IMG/VR virus record: IMGVR_UViG_3300009788_000280
Span: 1 to 25,965 of that record
Length of the DNA stretch: 25,965 bases
Source: a virus
Reading direction: 5' to 3' (one strand)
The notes beneath the pieces were generated by a model. It worked only from the letters and a program-made list of their open reading frames with translations, searched no databases and was not told the origin of the DNA. Positions 22,904-25,965 of the stretch are shown here, in pieces (the stretch's first letter is position 1; each line of letters opens with the position of its first letter). The position numbers were made by a program, and so were the translations under genes.

Positions 22904-23446
22904 CTACTCTTGAGAGGTCATGGCCTGTAGCTCTTGGGCTAGTGTCTCCAGCTTGTCACACCCTTTACATGATCGCTGTATGTGGCCTGCTGCTTTCCTT
23001 ATCTGGTCTTGTACGTGGTCAGGTGAAAGATAGTGTCCTACCTGTATCTTGTGGTTGGTCTCGATCATCTTTGCTAGGTTGGTGCTTATTACACCCACCG
23101 ATTTAGCCTGTTCTAACTTACTGCTCTCATCACTCTCTAGGTTATTAACTGCTCTTTCCATCATAGCTATTGATAAGGCTATCTGTTCAGGGATGCTGGT
23201 TAGGTTTGGGTCTTCCTTTAATTCCTTAACTCTCTCTAATAAGTCCTGGTCATGCTGTACATACATACTCCGTGGCCCTGACGGACTTGCCCCACCATGT
23301 AACTTGCATTTCCCTTGACCCGGATGCCATGTCCCCCATCCTTGAGGTCTTTCACAGGTCTTCCCGCTCTTGGTTTTGGCCCCGCAATACTTCTTTTCTA
23401 TCTCTTCTGCCTTGTCATAGACTGCGACCTTGTCCTTGACTGTCAT
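22904..23446 (-). CDS. HGG-motif zinc protein at the head of the minus-strand operon
   Basis: ATG at 23446 with AGGAGA eight bases upstream is preferred over an ATG 51 bases earlier that has no ribosome site; 180 aa. Residues 21-59 form the phage-type motif C-G-A-K-T-K-S-G-K-x-C, then CKLHGGASPSGP, where C21, C31, C47 and H50 may bind zinc. A long helical region follows (about 65-140), then C160-x2-C163. HGG proteins are found near packaging and replication genes of many phages; some are annotated as small terminase or DNA-binding proteins. Here it could be the missing small terminase, but it is far from terL, so this is a guess. Confidence 0.6.
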   Translation of the reverse strand: MTVKDKVAVYDKAEEIEKKYCGAKTKSGKTCERPQGWGTWHPGQGKCKLHGGASPSGPRSMYVQHDQDLLERVKELKEDPNLTSIPEQIALSIAMMERAVNNLESDESSKLEQAKSVGVISTNLAKMIETNHKIQVGHYLSPDHVQDQIRKAAGHIQRSCKGCDKLETLAQELQAMTSQE

Positions 23447-23512
23447 GGGCTTTGTCTCCTGGGGATAAGTGTAAATACTACCTACGCTGTATACCATATT
23501 TAAGGGTTACCC

Positions 23513-23529
23513 CGCAACCCGTGGTTGCG
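23513..23529. promoter_or_regulatory. Inverted repeat, possible operator
   Basis: Perfect 7-bp arms CGCAACC / GGTTGCG with a CGT centre, in the divergent region between the HGG gene and the plus-strand cassette. On the minus strand it overlaps a weak promoter-like pair (TTGCGG, 18 nt, TATACA), where a bound protein would block transcription. Nothing shows which protein binds. Confidence 0.4.
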
Positions 23530-23584
23530 ACTGCCCTCTCCCTCTGTGGTGTTCTCCCTGCTCAACCCCTTAAACCTTGTTTTA

Positions 23585-23613
23585 TTGACTTCTACTCCTA
23601 CCATGTGTACACT
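23585..23613 (+). promoter_or_regulatory. Sigma70-like promoter of the plus-strand cassette
   Basis: TTGACT (23585-23590), exactly 17 nt, TACACT (23608-23613). The -10 lies in an 8-bp palindrome GTGTACAC (23605-23612). The first ribosome site (GGGAGG) follows about 20 bases downstream. Only good promoter facing right in this region. Confidence 0.7.
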
Positions 23614-23642
23614 ATGGGGTAGGCAACCAACGGGAGGTAAAG

Positions 23643-23759
23643 ATGTGGTACGAAGTAATCGCTAACGGGGTTCTTCTCTATGTAACCGACGATCAACTGG
23701 TGGCAGACGCCTACGCTGCGAACTGTGGCGAGGACGCTAGAGTCTTGGAGTGTGAATAA
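23643..23759 (+). CDS. Very small unknown protein (38 aa)
   Basis: ATG at 23643, seven bases after GGGAGG. Sequence MWYEVIANGVLLYVTDDQL then ADAYAANCGEDARVLECE. It looks like a short beta-hairpin/helix protein. First gene after the plus-strand promoter, which supports it being real. Function unknown. Confidence 0.6.
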   Translation: MWYEVIANGVLLYVTDDQLVADAYAANCGEDARVLECE

Positions 23760-23761
23760 CA

Positions 23762-23887
23762 ATGACTATCGTTAGAGGAGCACTAATCATCTACTTTGTT
23801 GTTATTGGCCTGTTAATAGCCAGCTCTGCCGTTAGTTTAGTCCAGTCAAAAATGCTGACTGTTAACCAAATCTTAGGGGGTGTATAG
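23762..23887 (+). CDS. Small membrane protein (41 aa)
   Basis: ATG at 23762, two bases after the previous stop. One transmembrane helix, residues about 7-27 (ALIIYFVVIGLLIASSAVSL), with a short N-terminus and a small polar tail. The upstream GGAG is about 12 bases away, so translation may depend on coupling. No lysis or immunity motif. Confidence 0.5.
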   Translation: MTIVRGALIIYFVVIGLLIASSAVSLVQSKMLTVNQILGGV

Positions 23888-23888
23888 A

Positions 23889-24062
23889 ATGAAAAAGAAC
23901 AAATATACATATCTGCATGTGATACAAGGGAACTACGGGTATGGTTGGGAGGATTTGACCGCCGCAGAAACCTACTTTGAAGCAAGAGGGTATCTCAAGG
24001 ACTACCGCGAGAACGAGCCGAACACATCAACCCGCATGATCGAACGACGGGAACTTAATTAA
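23889..24062 (+). CDS. Small conserved-type phage protein (57 aa)
   Basis: ATG at 23889 with AGGGGGTG upstream and one base after the previous stop. Sequence KKNKYTYLHVIQGNYGYGWE, then DLTAAETYFEARGYLKDYRENEP, a pattern (QGNYGxGWEDLTxxE...LxxYRENEP) I recognise from many small uncharacterised phage proteins. Start beats a GTG at 23880, which lacks spacing. Function unknown. Confidence 0.7.
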   Translation: MKKNKYTYLHVIQGNYGYGWEDLTAAETYFEARGYLKDYRENEPNTSTRMIERRELN

Positions 24063-24086
24063 ACCAAATACTGGGAGGTATTTAAC

Positions 24087-24497
24087 ATGAGTACGAGAAG
24101 CAACATAGACTTTTACGAGCACAAGCCGGACGGAGGCACACCATTTGTAGCCCGCCTGTATCATCACAGTGACGGCTACCCGTCCTGGCGCATGAAGAAT
24201 ATCAAGGCCATGCGTGACCTCGCAAACAAAGGGTATGATGCGAGTGGAGGATATGGCTACCGAGTAAACGAACCAGACATGTACGATCTAGCGGCGTTCT
24301 ATGTGTTGGCTAACAAAGATGGCCCCGGCGATGTTTATATTGATTCCGGCCCACTGCACGAAGACATAGAATATTATTACCAGATATGGCCAGAGGATAA
24401 CGTGATTATGGTACGCATCAACAATATCCACTCTCCTGACGAAACAGAAACAGGAACACTTGCTGCTCTGCATTCAAAGCATGTAAGGGAGGGGTAA
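24087..24497 (+). CDS. Uncharacterised phage protein, STRSNI type (136 aa)
   Basis: ATG at 24087 with GGGAGG upstream. Opens MSTRSNIDFYEHKPDGGTPF and continues RLYHHSDGYPSWRMKNI, a motif set (STRS-x-I ... LYxHxDGYP) that marks a widespread family of unknown function in phages and archaeal or bacterial genomes. The middle is acidic with DMYDLAAFYVLANKDGPGD, and the last third is beta-prone. Largest gene of the plus-strand cassette. The family carries no established activity, so none is claimed. Confidence 0.75.
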   Translation: MSTRSNIDFYEHKPDGGTPFVARLYHHSDGYPSWRMKNIKAMRDLANKGYDASGGYGYRVNEPDMYDLAAFYVLANKDGPGDVYIDSGPLHEDIEYYYQIWPEDNVIMVRINNIHSPDETETGTLAALHSKHVREG

Positions 24498-24664
24498 TGC
24501 GTAAATATGATGGCCAGATACATTGTGAACTGGGGTCTAAGCGGTTAGATCGGTTAAGGTTGTTCTTGTCCAAAAGAAAAACAGAAGATATTGAACACAA
24601 CATTAAAGACCACCTAACACAGACGCAGTTCTTAAAGGATGCTGTTGATAGACATTTACCTTAG
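24497..24664 (+). CDS. Small basic unknown protein (55 aa)
   Basis: ATG at 24497 shares a base with the previous TAA (TAATG), with AGGGAGGGG upstream. Basic and helical (KRLDRLRLFLSKRKTEDIEH), ending DAVDRHLP. A perfect 7-bp hairpin (CTTAACC-TGGC-GGTTAAG, 24667-24684) follows its stop, without a T-run. Unknown function. Confidence 0.6.
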   Translation: MRKYDGQIHCELGSKRLDRLRLFLSKRKTEDIEHNIKDHLTQTQFLKDAVDRHLP

Positions 24665-24706
24665 TCCTTAACCTGGCGGTTAAGAGAGAGAAGGGCGGTG
24701 ATTAAC

Positions 24707-24850
24707 ATGGACAAAGGTTGTGATGCTTGCTACCACGGCAAGCCACGGACAAAAGGAGATTTTCGCCAAACGACCCCAAGTTGTTTCCGTAGGCACAAAG
24801 AGGTTGGCTCCATACGTCCGGCCAGGAACACATGCAAGGACAAACAATAA
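24707..24850 (+). CDS. Small cysteine-containing basic protein (47 aa)
   Basis: ATG at 24707 with AAGGGCGG upstream. MDKGCDACYHGKPRTKGD, then SCFRRHKEVG and a final NTCKDKQ. Four Cys (C-x2-C plus two more) and several His could form one zinc site; strongly basic, so nucleic-acid binding is possible. Last gene before the terminator. Confidence 0.55.
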   Translation: MDKGCDACYHGKPRTKGDFRQTTPSCFRRHKEVGSIRPARNTCKDKQ

Positions 24851-24872
24851 ACCTAACCTATATCAACTAAGA

Positions 24873-24905
24873 AAGCCTCTGGATTAGTCCGGGGGTCTTC
24901 TTTTG
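24873..24905 (+). terminator. Terminator of the plus-strand cassette
   Basis: GCCTCTGGA (24875-24883), TTAG loop, TCCGGGGGT (24888-24896), a nine-pair stem with three G.T pairs, followed by TCTTCTTTT. A second perfect hairpin CCGTAAC-TGC-GTTACGG (24909-24925) follows, without a T-run; it may serve the opposing minus-strand transcript. Confidence 0.7.
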
Positions 24906-24949
24906 TCCCCGTAACTGCGTTACGGCTGGTCAATCTGGAGAATTACCCA

Positions 24950-25312
24950 TTATTTGCCCTCCCTCGCTTCCTGTAATCTCTTTTCTCTGTTCTCTCTAAT
25001 AAAACTATCACTCACCACTAAGCTTAATGCTTTGGTCATCGCCAGTAGTTCTTTGGCGATAAATGCGTCTTCGTACATAGAAATCCCATCGGCGTGACCG
25101 GACTGTTGAACTAACGGCATATCTGATTTGCCCTTTATGTCACCATCCACCACAATAAGTCTACCCACAAGTGCTATGACACGCGCTGTAACGTTGTCTA
25201 AGGCACTTTCAGCCTCATTGGAGTACCTATCCCTACCCCCAACCCCATGATATACCTTAGAAATCTTCTGAGCGGTTATGGTTTCTGTTCTTCTTTTGTT
25301 GTGTGTTGTCAT
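24950..25312 (-). CDS. Unknown protein (120 aa)
   Basis: ATG at 25312 lies directly after the stop of the gene upstream. Basic N-terminus (NKRRTETITAQKISKVYHGVG), then a long helical part (SALDNVTARVIALVGRLIVV and ELLAMTKALSLVVS) and a charged tail. Hydrophobic patches are too short for a membrane span. No family recognised. Its transcript runs towards the plus-strand cassette. Confidence 0.6.
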   Translation of the reverse strand: MTTHNKRRTETITAQKISKVYHGVGGRDRYSNEAESALDNVTARVIALVGRLIVVDGDIKGKSDMPLVQQSGHADGISMYEDAFIAKELLAMTKALSLVVSDSFIRENREKRLQEAREGK

Positions 25313-25636
25313 TTAATCCTCTCTCTTTAGTGCTGCGGCTAGGTTGTCTATCCTTTTGTCCAATATGCTATTACTTCTTAGCGCCGCCATCCTCTCCTCC
25401 ACAACCGCTTGTGCAGCATCCTTTAGCGTAGGTTGTGGGTCTGGGAAGAATAACCACATTCCTTCTCGCCCGCTAGAACACAGCGGGGCTAACTGGTGTT
25501 CCTCTGCTCCGTCGATAAGGTCTAAAAGTTTGTTGGTGCGTTCAACCTCGTAATAGTCCCACCTATCGCCGTTTCGGTCACGGTGTCTACAAGCATTCAT
25601 CCGTATCTCTCTCGCCAGCTCTTTAATCCTGCTCAT
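25313..25636 (-). CDS. Unknown phage protein (107 aa)
   Basis: ATG at 25636, overlapping the preceding TGA (ATGA). Helical and charged: IKELAREIRMNACRHRDRNG, YYEVERTNKLLDLID, then GREGMWLFFPDPQPTLKDAA, and a closing helix. Reminiscent of short early proteins of unknown function in several phages. No motif supports an activity. Confidence 0.6.
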   Translation of the reverse strand: MSRIKELAREIRMNACRHRDRNGDRWDYYEVERTNKLLDLIDGAEEHQLAPLCSSGREGMWLFFPDPQPTLKDAAQAVVEERMAALRSNSILDKRIDNLAAALKRED

Positions 25637-25773
25637 TTCTTCTCCTTTGGCTTAATCTTCTCAAGCGCCCGCTCTCGCTCATCATTAGTCATCGAGGCCC
25701 ACACATCAACGCCTATTCGTTCTCGCACAAGGGAAAGCTTGGCGAGGTGTTCGTCGCTACTTATTTTCCTCAT
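25633..25773 (-). CDS. Small unknown protein (46 aa)
   Basis: ATG at 25773 with AGGAGAG upstream, overlapping the genes on both sides by 4 nt. Short helical basic protein (MRKISSDEHLAKLSLVRERI then TNDERERALEKIKPKEKK). Too short for most automatic calls; the double ATGA coupling supports it. Confidence 0.6.
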   Translation of the reverse strand: MRKISSDEHLAKLSLVRERIGVDVWASMTNDERERALEKIKPKEKK

Positions 25774-25965
25774 TTTCTCTCCTTTTTAGCCGGGACTCTC
25801 TGATCGAAATAAAACTCTGTTGTTACTTTCTTGGTTAATCCACTGTCGGTGAAGTCGTCTGATGCTTCTTTTGGATTGAATGTCTCTACTGTTATTGTTT
25901 TCCACTTTACTTCGTCTGTAGTGATAGCTTCAATGATTGAGAGGTTGTCCTGAACCGTTGGTTCA
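25770..25965 (-). CDS. C-terminal end of an unknown gene, partial
   Basis: Frame open from the right window edge to a TGA at 25770; 64 residues visible (ends FYFDQRVPAKKERK). Thr/Glu/Asp-rich, mixed beta. N-terminus lies outside the window, so no start or family can be given. Its stop overlaps the next ATG. Confidence 0.55.
   Translation of the reverse strand, partial: EPTVQDNLSIIEAITTDEVKWKTITVETFNPKEASDDFTDSGLTKKVTTEFYFDQRVPAKKERK

Noticed and set aside
24667-24684. Terminator inside the plus-strand cassette
   Set aside because: Perfect 7-bp hairpin but followed by AGAGAGAAG with no T-run, and another gene follows.

Overview
The window is a 26-kb piece of a tailed-phage (Caudoviricetes) genome of bacterial type. 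It shows a terminase large subunit, portal, scaffold, HK97-type major capsid protein, two related capsid-cement-like proteins, a head-tail adaptor-like protein and a tail-nozzle-like protein, all on the minus strand and packed with start/stop overlaps. Strong AGGAGG ribosome sites and sigma70-like promoters point to a bacterial host. No integrase, repressor, replication gene, tRNA or CRISPR array is visible, so lifestyle and host are open. The adaptor plus nozzle pair, with no tape-measure or tail-tube gene here, leans towards a short-tailed virion, but both window edges cut genes.

Layout from right to left, the direction of most transcription. 25965-24950: four small unknown minus-strand genes, the first partial. 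24949-24851: convergent gap with a terminator. 24850-23643: six short plus-strand genes behind a good sigma70-type promoter. 23642-23447: divergent control region with an inverted repeat. 23446-20603: a zinc-motif protein (HGG motif), a repeat- and palindrome-rich noncoding gap, then a run of very small genes, several too short for ordinary gene calling. It includes a zinc-ribbon protein and a tiny protein with a textbook twin-arginine signal. 20606-16425: a sugar/surface-polymer cassette with two methyltransferases, a GT-B glycerophosphotransferase-like enzyme, a TagD-like cytidylyltransferase and an MptE/DUF115-like protein, interrupted by an endonuclease VII-type nuclease. 16431-14137: membrane protein, unknown protein, terminase. 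14152-8183: portal, terminator, scaffold, capsid gene split by an intron, two cement paralogues. 8109-1: a two-domain glycosyltransferase followed by virion proteins, several with carbohydrate-binding-like folds.

Two results stand out. First, the major capsid gene is cut by a 1,021-nt group I intron carrying a 295-aa HNH endonuclease. Exon junctions at 10834/10833 and 9813/9812 restore one 321-aa capsid protein, and the ribozyme elements P1, P4, P6, P7, P9 and P10 can be drawn. The endonuclease frame begins and ends inside the ribozyme core. Second, the phage appears to encode its own CDP-glycerol-type activation and transfer pair beside methyltransferases, directly upstream of the packaging genes, with another glycosyltransferase in the structural module. 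This is a candidate virion- or cell-surface-decoration system. Function there is inferred from family resemblance only.
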